Under the pieces are notes generated by a model. That model ran no database searches, had not been told where the DNA came from, and was given only the letters and a program-made list of their open reading frames with translations. Below, piece after piece: positions 1 through 7,597 of a stretch of 64,000 nt of DNA. Position 1 is the stretch's first letter. Every line of letters begins with the position of its first letter. The stretch covers positions 248,001 to 312,000 of the forward strand of contig NZ_LOWB01000021.1 of the NCBI RefSeq assembly GCF_001522865.1. Direction: 5' to 3'. The stretch comes from Burkholderia sp. TSV86. Its GTDB lineage: Bacteria > Pseudomonadota > Gammaproteobacteria > Burkholderiales > Burkholderiaceae. The position numbers and the translations under genes are program-made.

Positions 1-237
1 GACAGCCCGAACGCCGGCCCCGTGATGGCAGCCGGCGCGGGCAGCCTGAACGTCGTGATCGGCGGGCCCGCCGTCTATCACGGCCAGCTCGAAACCCGCC
101 CGCTGCTCGGCGCGGGCGCACCCGCCGCACCCGCGCACATCGCCGCCGCACTGTCGCTCGTCACCCGCACGATGGCGCTCTGGCTCGCGTTGCTGATTAT
201 CGGCGCGGCGCTGTCGAACACGTTCAACCATGTCTGA
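1..237 (+). CDS. cbiB: Adenosylcobinamide-phosphate synthase, C-terminal fragment
   Basis: This is the last 78 codons of a gene cut by the window edge, open in frame from base 1. The fragment begins with an SPNAG motif typical of the C-terminal part of CbiB (called CobD in Pseudomonas nomenclature), and ends in a hydrophobic membrane segment (roughly WLALLIIGAAL). CbiB is an inner-membrane enzyme that joins the aminopropanol arm to adenosylcobyric acid. The stop overlaps the next gene, cobD, by 8 bases, so the two are probably co-translated. Since cobD makes the aminopropanol-phosphate that CbiB uses, the pairing supports both assignments. Confidence 0.88.
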   Translation, partial: DSPNAGPVMAAGAGSLNVVIGGPAVYHGQLETRPLLGAGAPAAPAHIAAALSLVTRTMALWLALLIIGAALSNTFNHV

Positions 238-1264
238 CACCCGGCCCGCGATCGTTCACGGCGGCAACCTGCACGAGGCCGCGCAGCGCTACGGCATCGC
301 GCGCGACGCGTGGCTCGACTTGTCGACCGGCATCAATCCGCTCGGCTATCCCGTGCCGCCCGTGCCCGCTGACGCATGGCGCCGGCTGCCCGAGGACGAC
401 GGCGTGCTTGCCGCGCACGCGGCGCGCTACTACGGCGCGCCGAGCGCCGCGCACGTGCTGCCCGTCGCCGGCAGTCAGGCCGCGATCCGCGCGTTGCCCG
501 CGCTGTTCGCGTGCGGCGTCGCGGGCGTCGCGCCGCTGACATACAGCGAATACGCGCCGGCATTCGAGCGTCACGGCCACGCGCTCACGCCGCTCGATTG
601 CCGCGGCGACGCGCTGCCCGAATCGCTCACCTATGCGATCGTCGCCAATCCGAACAACCCGAGCGCCGAGCGCATCGAGCGCGCGCGGCTGCTGCGCTGG
701 CGCGCGCAACTCGCCACGCGCGGCGGCGCGCTGATCGTCGATGAAGCATTCGCGGACGCCGATGCCGGCGCGCCCGTGTCGCTTGCCGCCGACACCGATA
801 TGCACGGCCTCGTCGTGCTGCGCTCGGTCGGCAAATTCTTCGGGCTCGCGGGAGTACGCGCGGGCTTCGTGCTTGCCGCGCCCGCGCTGCTGCACCGGTT
901 GCGCGACGCGCTCGGCGCGTGGACGGTTGGCGGCCCCGCCCGTCACGCAGTGCTCGCGGCATTCTCCGACCGCGCGTGGCAGCATGCGGCGCGCGAGCGG
1001 CTCGCAACCGACGGCGCGCGGCTCGCGTCGTTGCTGCGCGCGCACGGCTTCGCGGTCCGCGCGACGCCGCTGTTCAGTTGGACCGACGATCCGCGCGCCC
1101 GCGCGCTGCACGAAGCGCTCGCCGCGCACGGCATCTGGACGCGCTTGTTCGCGCACGCGCCGAGCGTCAGAATCGGGCTGCCCGCGCACGAAAACGAATG
1201 GCGGCGGCTCGAAGACGCACTCGATGCCTGCGCGCCCACGCTGACAGCAGGAACTTCGACATGA
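230..1264 (+). CDS. cobD: L-threonine-O-3-phosphate decarboxylase
   Basis: This 344-residue protein is a fold-type I PLP enzyme of the CobD family (CobC in Pseudomonas nomenclature). It decarboxylates threonine phosphate to (R)-1-amino-2-propanol phosphate for the nucleotide-loop arm of cobalamin. Visible landmarks are an N-terminal HGGN...STGINPLG stretch (about 10-39), NPNNPS (about 140-145), DEAF (171-174), and the likely PLP lysine K202 in SVGKFFGLAG. The length is normal. The gene overlaps cbiB at its start and shares an ATGA overlap with the BtuF-like gene at its end, so the three form a tight translationally coupled run. The Salmonella-style symbol is used to match the other names here. 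Confidence 0.9.
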   Translation: MSDTRPAIVHGGNLHEAAQRYGIARDAWLDLSTGINPLGYPVPPVPADAWRRLPEDDGVLAAHAARYYGAPSAAHVLPVAGSQAAIRALPALFACGVAGVAPLTYSEYAPAFERHGHALTPLDCRGDALPESLTYAIVANPNNPSAERIERARLLRWRAQLATRGGALIVDEAFADADAGAPVSLAADTDMHGLVVLRSVGKFFGLAGVRAGFVLAAPALLHRLRDALGAWTVGGPARHAVLAAFSDRAWQHAARERLATDGARLASLLRAHGFAVRATPLFSWTDDPRARALHEALAAHGIWTRLFAHAPSVRIGLPAHENEWRRLEDALDACAPTLTAGTST

Positions 1265-2187
1265 CCATGCCTGTGCGCGGCCGCACCGCCGCGCTGCGTA
1301 TCGCCGCCGCGTGCGCGTGCGCCGGCGCAATCGCCGCTGCGCACGCGAGCATCACCGTCACCGACGATGCCGGCCGCGCCGTCACGCTCGCCGCGCCCGC
1401 GCGGCGCGTCGTGAGCCTCGCGCCGCACGTGACCGAGCTGATCTACGCAGCCGGCGGCGGCACGGCGCTCGTCGGCGCGGTGTCGTACAGCGACTATCCG
1501 CCCGCCGCGAAAGCGCTGCCGCGCGTCGGCTCGAATCAAGCGCTCGACCTCGAACGCATCGCGGCGCTCAAGCCCGATCTGGTCGTGGTCTGGCGGCACG
1601 GCAATGCCGAGCGCGAAACCGAGCGGCTGCGCGCGCTCGGCATTCCGCTTTTTTTCAGCGCGCCGCATCATCTCGACGATGTCGCGACATCGCTCGAAAA
1701 ACTCGGCACGCTCCTCGGTACGCGCGACACGGCGTCGGCCGCCGCCGCCGACTATCGGCGGCAGATCGGCCAACTGCGTGCGCGCTACGCGGGCAAGCCG
1801 CCCGTTGCCGTGTTCTTCCAGATTTGGGATCGGCCGCTGATGACGTTGAGCGGCGCGCACATCGCAAGCGACGTGATCACGCTGTGCGGCGGGCGCAACG
1901 TGTTCGCGCAACTACAGCCGATCGCGCCCGCCGTCACCGACGAAGCGGTGCTTGCCGCCAACCCCGAAGCGATCTTGACGACCGCGCCCGGCGCGACCTC
2001 GACGCGCGACGCGCTGCCCGATTTCACCCGCTGGCGCGCGTGGCCCGCGCTCACCGCGGTCGCACGAGGCAATTTGTTTGCGATCAACGGCGATCTGCTG
2101 ACGCGGCCCACTCCGCGTCTCGCGCAAGGCGCCGAACAACTGTGCCGCGATCTCGATATCGCGCGCTCGCGACGGCCGAAGCCGTGA
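1261..2187 (+). CDS. btuF: Periplasmic cobalamin-binding protein (BtuF-like)
   Basis: This 308-residue protein has an N-terminal signal peptide (charged start, Ala-rich core, probable cleavage near AHA-S at about 29-30). A class III periplasmic substrate-binding domain follows, beginning VVSLAPHVTELIYAAG and continuing with YSDYPPAA and LDLERIAALKPDLVVVW, all characteristic of BtuF/FhuD-type proteins. The start is the ATG inside an ATGA overlap with cobD; upstream in-frame codons belong to a shadow. It should deliver corrinoids to the BtuCD transporter encoded at 5691-7594. It lies in the biosynthetic run rather than beside btuCD. Specificity for B12 over another metal chelate is inferred from the locus. 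Confidence 0.85.
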   Translation: MTMPVRGRTAALRIAAACACAGAIAAAHASITVTDDAGRAVTLAAPARRVVSLAPHVTELIYAAGGGTALVGAVSYSDYPPAAKALPRVGSNQALDLERIAALKPDLVVVWRHGNAERETERLRALGIPLFFSAPHHLDDVATSLEKLGTLLGTRDTASAAAADYRRQIGQLRARYAGKPPVAVFFQIWDRPLMTLSGAHIASDVITLCGGRNVFAQLQPIAPAVTDEAVLAANPEAILTTAPGATSTRDALPDFTRWRAWPALTAVARGNLFAINGDLLTRPTPRLAQGAEQLCRDLDIARSRRPKP

Positions 2188-2309
2188 TGCACCACGGCAT
2201 CGCGCCCGAGCAAAAGCGGCGCTGAGCCCGCCAATTTCCCCGGATGCCTGCCGCTGCGACGCACCCGACAATGGCGCACCGGCATCCAAGATGGCAACCC
2301 AGCAAAACA

Positions 2310-3152
2310 ATGACCGATTTCGAAAGCAAACTTCTGCTGAACATCGCATCGGCCGTGTTCTCGTTCATTCTGGTGGAGTCCAGACATTTCCTGTCGAACA
2401 GGAAAAACGGCGGCGGCTTGAAGCGCGTCAGATACAGCGTCTGGAAACCGAATATCCCGCCGCAAAAAGCCAACGGCCACGCGTGGCTGCGCTCGGCATG
2501 GCGGCGCGTCGCGCGCAAGCCGGAGCACGGCGCGCCATGCGATCAGATCAAAATATTCTTCTGGAACAGCGGCTCCCAACCGATTATCCGCGACGATCTC
2601 GTCAAGAAAAAACCGCTCACGCTGCAATTGGTTCCGCCCGCCGCGATCACGAGCGTCGCGCTCGTCGAGAGCGCCCACGCGATAGGCGTGAAATTGACCG
2701 ACGAGCGGCTCTTCAACCGCGACAAGAGCAAGAAAATCATCACGTTCGACCGGCTCGACCCTGGGCACGGCTTTGTCGCCACGCTCGGATTCGCGAGCGG
2801 GCACGAGCCGGCCGCGCGAATTTCCGGCCCGGTGCTCGGCTCGGCCGGCTTGGAATACGCGGGCCCGGTGTGGGCAATCGACCTCGCCGACACAACGCGG
2901 ATCGGCAAGCAGCGATCGCGCGCGATCTGGGTGCGCAGGCTCAGCGGCCTGTCGTGCGCCGCCGGGGTCGCCGGACAATTCATCCCGATCGCCGGCCCCG
3001 CGCCGCTGGTCACGCACAGCCTGCTTTATTGGCTGTTCTTTGCCGTATTCGCGATCTCGTGGATGGTGTTTCTGATGAGTAACAACGTCTGCGAGCAATT
3101 CAAAAAGAAAATTCCGCCATCGCTGCATTACTGGGACGACAGCAAGAATTAG
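2310..3152 (+). CDS. Uncharacterised membrane protein with two predicted TM segments
   Basis: I do not recognise this 280-residue protein. The ATG at 2310 is chosen because it gives a clean start (MTDFESKLLLNIASAVFSF); an in-frame ATG at 2244 would add 22 unlikely residues. A hydrophobic segment lies near residues 8-22, followed by a basic stretch. A central region contains KIFFWNSGSQPI and looks beta-rich. A strong C-terminal membrane segment spans about 236-257 (HSLLYWLFFAVFAISWMVFLM), followed by a short polar tail. The soluble part is therefore probably held between two membrane anchors. Base composition is visibly less GC-rich than its neighbours. It lies between the stop of the BtuF-like gene and the convergent cobC, and has no evident B12 motif, so it may be an accessory insertion. 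Confidence 0.7.
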   Translation: MTDFESKLLLNIASAVFSFILVESRHFLSNRKNGGGLKRVRYSVWKPNIPPQKANGHAWLRSAWRRVARKPEHGAPCDQIKIFFWNSGSQPIIRDDLVKKKPLTLQLVPPAAITSVALVESAHAIGVKLTDERLFNRDKSKKIITFDRLDPGHGFVATLGFASGHEPAARISGPVLGSAGLEYAGPVWAIDLADTTRIGKQRSRAIWVRRLSGLSCAAGVAGQFIPIAGPAPLVTHSLLYWLFFAVFAISWMVFLMSNNVCEQFKKKIPPSLHYWDDSKN

Positions 3153-3161
3153 CCGGCCGGA

Positions 3162-3186
3162 GGTTTCGGTTTCGGTTTCGGTTTCG
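3162..3186. repeat. Hexanucleotide microsatellite (GGTTTC)4
   Basis: Four perfect copies of GGTTTC plus one extra G lie in the 36 bases between the stop of the unknown membrane protein and the stop of convergent cobC. Such short tandem arrays are commonly length-variable in the Burkholderia pseudomallei group (established knowledge). Variation here would not alter a coding frame. Confidence 0.85.
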
Positions 3187-3188
3187 CA

Positions 3189-3818
3189 TCATGCGTCCCA
3201 ATGCGCGAGCCGCCAGCCGCATGCGCCATCGCCGCCTTCATCGCGGCGCAGCCACACGACGCCGCCCATTGCGATCGGCCGCGCGAGCAGCGTATCGAGC
3301 GGCACATCCAGCGCCTGCGCCGCGAGCACGCGTATCACCCCCGCGTGGGTCACCGCCCAGCTCGTCTGCGTCTGCGTCTGCGCCTGCAACTGCGAAGCAA
3401 ACGCCGGAAATGCCGACAGCGCCGCCAGCATCGGCCGCACACGCGCGGCGAACTGCGCGGCGCTTTCGCCGCCATGCTCGCGCGCACCCATCGGATCGGC
3501 GCTCCAGCGTTCGATCGCGTCGCGCCCGATCGCGTCCCAGCTCCGCATCTCCCATGCGCCGAAGTCAATCTCGCGCAAGCGCGGATCGATTTCGACCGAC
3601 GCGCGCACATTACGCGCAAGCACGCGCGCGACATCCGCGCAACGCGCGAGCGGGCTCGACCAGACCGCGCGTGCGCTGCCCACGCCGAGCGAGCGCAACC
3701 GCCGCAGGATATCGGCCGCGCCCAACGCCGCATCGGCCGCCAGCGGCACGTCGCTGCCGCCATAGCAAACGTGCGGATCGACAGCCACGGCCGGATGGCG
3801 GATCAGAACGAGATCCAT
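3189..3818 (-). CDS. cobC: Alpha-ribazole-5'-phosphate phosphatase, histidine phosphatase family
   Basis: This 209-residue protein begins MDLVLIRHP, the RHP motif of the histidine phosphatase superfamily, with the phosphohistidine at about H8. It continues with CYGGSDVPL (compare the CYGxxD of CobC proteins), SSPLARC, REIDFGAWE, and a second active-site histidine in THAGVIRVL. CobC removes the phosphate from alpha-ribazole phosphate or cobalamin phosphate at the end of the pathway. Its start overlaps the end of cobS by 16 bases, so it is the last gene of the riboswitch-led run. A 6-bp repeat encodes a QTQTQT tract at about residues 146-151, an unusual insert that could vary in length between strains. 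Confidence 0.87.
   Translation of the reverse strand: MDLVLIRHPAVAVDPHVCYGGSDVPLAADAALGAADILRRLRSLGVGSARAVWSSPLARCADVARVLARNVRASVEIDPRLREIDFGAWEMRSWDAIGRDAIERWSADPMGAREHGGESAAQFAARVRPMLAALSAFPAFASQLQAQTQTQTSWAVTHAGVIRVLAAQALDVPLDTLLARPIAMGGVVWLRRDEGGDGACGWRLAHWDA
3364..3387. repeat. In-frame hexanucleotide repeat within cobC
   Basis: Three copies of GTCTGC plus one GCCTGC variant lie inside cobC. On the coding strand they encode alternating Gln-Thr (and Gln-Ala) residues between the alpha/beta core and the THAG motif. Each gain or loss of a unit would add or remove two residues without breaking the frame. Confidence 0.8.
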
Positions 3819-4561
3819 CCGAGCACCGCCAGATAAATCGCCAACTCGAACACCTGCTGCGCGAAGCCGAGACAATCGCCGGTATAGCCGCCGATGCGCT
3901 TTACCAAATAACGCGCGATGCCGGCGCGCAGCACGAGCGTCACGGCAAGCGCCAGCGCGCCGGCGCGCCAATCCGGCCAAAACAGCCACGGCAGGCCGCA
4001 CGCCGCCGCGAATGCGAACGCGCGCGCGCGCATGCGCTGCGCGACGGGCCGCGCACGGCCTTCGGCGCGCACGTAGTCGAGCGTCACGAGCAGGCTCGCC
4101 GCGAGCGCGCGGCTGCCCGCGTGCGCGGCGATCATCGTCCAGGCCGCGCGCGCGGGCGGCATCGCGGCGAGCGCCTGCCACTTCAACGCGAGCGCGACGA
4201 CGAGCGCTGCCGCCCCGAACGTGCCGATCCGCGAATCGCGCATGATCCGCAGCACGTCGTCGCGCGTGTAGCCGCCGCCGAACGCGTCGCAACTATCGGC
4301 CAGCCCGTCCTCGTGCAGCGCGCCCGTTGCGGCAAGCGTCGCCGCGATCGACAGCAGCGCCGCGATGCCCGGCGGCCACACGCGCGACGCGGCCAGATGC
4401 ACGAGCGCCGCGAGTACGCCCACGCACACGCCGACGAGCGGAAAATAGCGCGCCGCCTGCGCAAGCTCGACGCTCGCGCTGCTGATCGAGCGCGGCACCG
4501 GCACGCGCGTGAAATACCCGAGCGCGACGACGAAGTAGCGAAATTCGGCAAACGGATTCAT
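3803..4561 (-). CDS. cobS: Adenosylcobinamide-GDP ribazoletransferase (cobalamin synthase)
   Basis: CobS is the integral membrane enzyme that joins adenosylcobinamide-GDP to alpha-ribazole (phosphate). The 252-residue protein starts MNPFAEFRYFVVALGYFTRVPVP, as CobS proteins typically do. It carries the conserved acidic segment HEDGLADSCDAFGGG (about 82-96) and several hydrophobic helices (for example ALLSIAATLAATGAL and a C-terminal VFELAIYLAVLGWI). Length is normal. It lies 6 bases downstream of cobT and overlaps cobC, consistent with one operon for late cobalamin assembly. Confidence 0.92.
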   Translation of the reverse strand: MNPFAEFRYFVVALGYFTRVPVPRSISSASVELAQAARYFPLVGVCVGVLAALVHLAASRVWPPGIAALLSIAATLAATGALHEDGLADSCDAFGGGYTRDDVLRIMRDSRIGTFGAAALVVALALKWQALAAMPPARAAWTMIAAHAGSRALAASLLVTLDYVRAEGRARPVAQRMRARAFAFAAACGLPWLFWPDWRAGALALAVTLVLRAGIARYLVKRIGGYTGDCLGFAQQVFELAIYLAVLGWISF

Positions 4562-4567
4562 CGCGCG

Positions 4568-5620
4568 TCACGCATCGCGGTTCGCGACGCCGGCCGCTTC
4601 GAAGCTCGCCATCTCGTTGACGAACGCGGCCGCCGCGCGCACCAGCGGCAGCGCGAGCGCGGCGCCCGTGCCTTCGCCGACGCGCAGATCGAGCGACAGC
4701 AGCGCGTGCGCGCCGAAATGCTCGAGCATCCGCCGATGCCCCGCCTCGTTCGATACATGCGAGAACACGCAGTATTCGCGCACCGCAGGCGCGAGCGCAT
4801 CGGCGATCAACAGCGCGGACGTGGCGATGAACCCGTCGACGAGAATCGTCATGCGCGCACGCGCGGCCTCGACGAACGCGCCCGCCATCATCGCGATTTC
4901 GAAGCCGCCGAACGTCGCGAGCACGTCGAGCGGCTCGCGCGCATCCGGATGCCGCGCGAGCGCGCGTTCGAGCACCGCGCGCTTGCGCGCGAGCCCCGCG
5001 TCGTCGAGCCCCGTGCCGCGGCCGACGCACGCGTCGAGCGGCACGTTCAGCATGCGGCTCATCAAGCACGCGGCCGCCGACGTGTTCGCGATCCCCATCT
5101 CGCCGAAGCCGATCACATTGGTGCCGAGCGCCGCATGATGCGCGACGCGCGCGGCGCCCGCCTCAAGCGCCGCGCATACCTCGCCGCGCGTCATCGCGCG
5201 CTCGCGCGTGAAGTTGCGCGTGCCGCGCCCGATCGCCGCGCGCACGAGCGGCAGCGCGTCGGCCAACGGCGACGCGACGCCTGCGTCGACAATCTCCAGC
5301 ACGAGCCCCGCGACGCCCGAAAACGCGTTGATCGCCGCGCCGCCCGCGATGAAATTCGCGACCATCTGCGCGGTCACCGCCTGCGGATACGGGCTCACGC
5401 CTTCGGCGGCGATGCCGTGATCGGCCGTGAACACGATCATCGCCGGGCGCACGATGCGCGGCGCGACGGTACGCTGAACGAGGCCGAGTTGCAACGCGAG
5501 CGCTTCGAGCCGGCCGAGGCTGCCGGGCGGCTTGGTTTTCTGGTCGATGACGCGCGCGAGCGTCGCGCGCAGTTCGGCATCGTCGAGCGGGGCGACATAC
5601 GGCACGCAATAGGAACTCAT
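4568..5620 (-). CDS. cobT: Nicotinate-nucleotide-dimethylbenzimidazole phosphoribosyltransferase
   Basis: CobT activates the lower ligand, dimethylbenzimidazole, to alpha-ribazole phosphate using nicotinate mononucleotide. The 350-residue protein shows QKTKPPGSLGRLE near the N-terminus (about 28-40), VFTADHGIAAEGVSPYP, FIAGGAAINAF, GEMGIANT and, near the C-terminus, LRVGEGTGAALALP, all family signatures. The ATG at 5620 (MSSYCVPYVAPLDD) gives the expected N-terminus; the frame stays open upstream, but that sequence is shadow. It lies between btuD and cobS on the same strand. Confidence 0.92.
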   Translation of the reverse strand: MSSYCVPYVAPLDDAELRATLARVIDQKTKPPGSLGRLEALALQLGLVQRTVAPRIVRPAMIVFTADHGIAAEGVSPYPQAVTAQMVANFIAGGAAINAFSGVAGLVLEIVDAGVASPLADALPLVRAAIGRGTRNFTRERAMTRGEVCAALEAGAARVAHHAALGTNVIGFGEMGIANTSAAACLMSRMLNVPLDACVGRGTGLDDAGLARKRAVLERALARHPDAREPLDVLATFGGFEIAMMAGAFVEAARARMTILVDGFIATSALLIADALAPAVREYCVFSHVSNEAGHRRMLEHFGAHALLSLDLRVGEGTGAALALPLVRAAAAFVNEMASFEAAGVANRDA

Positions 5621-5690
5621 CGGTTCACTCTGTCGAGTCTCAAGGGTGGAATGATGCGGCGCGCAACGCAACGCCGGCCGAAGATCGCGA

Positions 5691-6530
5691 TCAACGCGCG
5701 CGGCTCCCGCCGTCGCGCGCATCGGGCCATGCGGGCACCAGCGCCTCGTGGCCATCACGCTCGATCAGCACGAGCGGATAGCCGAATGCGCGGCTCGCGA
5801 GCGCGGGCGTCAGCACATCGCGCGCCGGGCCCGCGTGCGCAAGGCCACGGCCGTCGAGCAGCAGCGCATGAGTGGCGAAGCGGCGCGCGAGGTTCAGATC
5901 GTGGCACGAGAAAATGACCGTGCGCTCGCCGGCGCGCAGCCAATCGGCAAGCGCGGCGAGGCAATCGATCTGATGATGCAAGTCCAGGTGCGCGAGCGGC
6001 TCGTCGAGCAACAACAGCGGCGCATCCTGGCACAGCGCGGCGGCCAGCGCGACGCGCTGCCGCTCGCCGCCCGACAGCGACAGTACGTCGCGCGTCGCGA
6101 ACGCGGCCAGTCCGAGCCGCTCGAGCGCCGCCCATGCCGCCTCGCGATCGTCCGCGCGCTCCCATCCCCATCCTGTCAGATACGGGAAGCGGCCAAGCAG
6201 CACGGTATCGAACACGCTGGCGCTGAAGGCGTCGTGCAGCGTCTGCGCCATCCACGCACGCCGCCGCGCGAGCGCCTGCGGCCGCCATTCGGCGAGCGGC
6301 ACACCGTCGGCATCGACCACGCCCGACGCGGGCGCCGCGAGCCCCGCGAGCGTCGTCATCAGCGTGGTCTTGCCCGCGCCGTTCGGCCCGGCGATACACC
6401 AAAGCTCGCCCGGACGGAACGTATGCGTGAAATCGTCGAGCAGCGTGCGCGCGCCCGCTCTCAGCACGAGGCGTTGCACGCCGTAGCGCGCAGCGTGCGC
6501 CCGCCGTGCGTCGATCCGAACGTTCGTCAT
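5691..6530 (-). CDS. btuD: Cobalamin ABC transporter ATP-binding protein
   Basis: This 279-residue ABC ATPase has Walker A GPNGAGKTT at about 48-56, the signature LSGGERQRVALAAAL, and Walker B LLLLDEPLAHLDL, followed by the switch histidine in FSCHDLN. It closely follows the FecE/BtuD family plan. Its start overlaps the end of btuC by 4 bases (ATGA), tying it to that permease. With BtuC and the periplasmic BtuF-like protein it would import corrinoids taken up by BtuB. The next gene downstream is cobT, 70 bases away. Substrate specificity is inferred from the operon and riboswitch. Confidence 0.88.
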   Translation of the reverse strand: MTNVRIDARRAHAARYGVQRLVLRAGARTLLDDFTHTFRPGELWCIAGPNGAGKTTLMTTLAGLAAPASGVVDADGVPLAEWRPQALARRRAWMAQTLHDAFSASVFDTVLLGRFPYLTGWGWERADDREAAWAALERLGLAAFATRDVLSLSGGERQRVALAAALCQDAPLLLLDEPLAHLDLHHQIDCLAALADWLRAGERTVIFSCHDLNLARRFATHALLLDGRGLAHAGPARDVLTPALASRAFGYPLVLIERDGHEALVPAWPDARDGGSRAR

Positions 6531-7594
6531 CGCCCCGCCCTGCGCAACAGCATCCACAGGAACAGCGGCACGCCGATCAGCGCGGTCATCACGCCGACCG
6601 GCAGCTGCGCGGGCGCGATCGCCGTGCGCGCGAGCAGATCGGCGGCCATCACGCCCGCGCCGCCCGCGAGCATCGCCGCGGGCAACAGCATCCGTTGATC
6701 GTTGCCGAACGCAAGCCGCAACGCATGCGGCACGACGAGGCCGACAAAGCCGATCGTGCCCGCCGTCGTGACGGCCGCGGCGGCCGCGAGCGAAGCGATC
6801 AGATAAACCCGCAGCCGCAGCCGCTCGACCGGCACGCCGAGCGCGGCGGCGGCCGCGTCGCCGCGCAACAGCACGTTCAGTTGCGGCGCGGCCGGCAGTG
6901 CGGCAAGCGCGGCCACCGCGAGCGCGGCGAGCGCGAACCCCGGCGACGCCGCGCCGCCCAGATCGCCCGACAGCCAAAACAGGATGCCGCGCAGCCGCTC
7001 TTGCGGCGCGATCGACAGCAACAGCGTGATGAGCGCGAACCATCCGGCGGAAATCACAACGCCCGTGAGCAGCAGGCGCGGCGATGCGTCGCGCGGCTCG
7101 CCGCGCCACAGCTCCCGGCGCGCGAGCCCGAGCACGAACACGATCGACACCAGCGCGCCCGCGAACGACGCCGCATCGACGAGCCACCACGCGCCGCCCG
7201 CGATCATCGCGACGAGCGCGAACGCAGCCGCGCCGCCCGACACGCCGAGCACATACGGCTCGGCAAGCGGATTGCGCAGCAGCACTTGCAGCAGCGCGCC
7301 CGCGAGCGCGAGCAGCGCGCCGCAGCCGAAGCCCGCGAGCGCGCGCGGCAGCCTCAGCGTGCGGACGATGTCGGCCGCGAGCGGCGCATCGCCCGCGCGA
7401 TGTGCGAGGGCCGCGAGCGCATCGGCGGGCGTCATCGGCACGCTGCCGAGCGTCAGCGACGCGACGAACACCGCGCCGGCGGCAGCCGCGAGCGCCGCCC
7501 AAATCGCCGCCGCGCGCCCCGCGCGCATGCCGGCGCCGCGCACGCCGCCCTTTCCGGCCGACGATGCCATCAAGCCGCCTCCCGCGCGCCGCAC
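6527..7594 (-). CDS. btuC: Cobalamin ABC transporter permease
   Basis: This is a 355-residue FecCD/BtuC-type permease with about ten hydrophobic segments. Family features include LRLPRALAGFGCGALLALAGALLQVLLRNPLAEPYVLG (about residues 60-100, quoted in part as RLPRALAGFGCGALLALAGA) and GTIGFVGLVVPHALRLAFG toward the C-terminus, the cytoplasmic loop that contacts the ATPase. The first ATG is at 7594; a start at 7570 (MASSAGK) is also possible, and neither changes the core. The gene lies 3 bases from btuB and overlaps btuD by 4. Confidence 0.87.
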   Translation of the reverse strand: MRRAGGGLMASSAGKGGVRGAGMRAGRAAAIWAALAAAAGAVFVASLTLGSVPMTPADALAALAHRAGDAPLAADIVRTLRLPRALAGFGCGALLALAGALLQVLLRNPLAEPYVLGVSGGAAAFALVAMIAGGAWWLVDAASFAGALVSIVFVLGLARRELWRGEPRDASPRLLLTGVVISAGWFALITLLLSIAPQERLRGILFWLSGDLGGAASPGFALAALAVAALAALPAAPQLNVLLRGDAAAAALGVPVERLRLRVYLIASLAAAAAVTTAGTIGFVGLVVPHALRLAFGNDQRMLLPAAMLAGGAGVMAADLLARTAIAPAQLPVGVMTALIGVPLFLWMLLRRAGR

Positions 7595-7597
7595 CCT

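Noticed and set aside
919..1260. Upstream extension of the BtuF-like gene
   Set aside because: The frame stays open within cobD, but the ATG at 1261 gives a proper signal peptide and an ATGA overlap; the upstream part is Arg-rich shadow.
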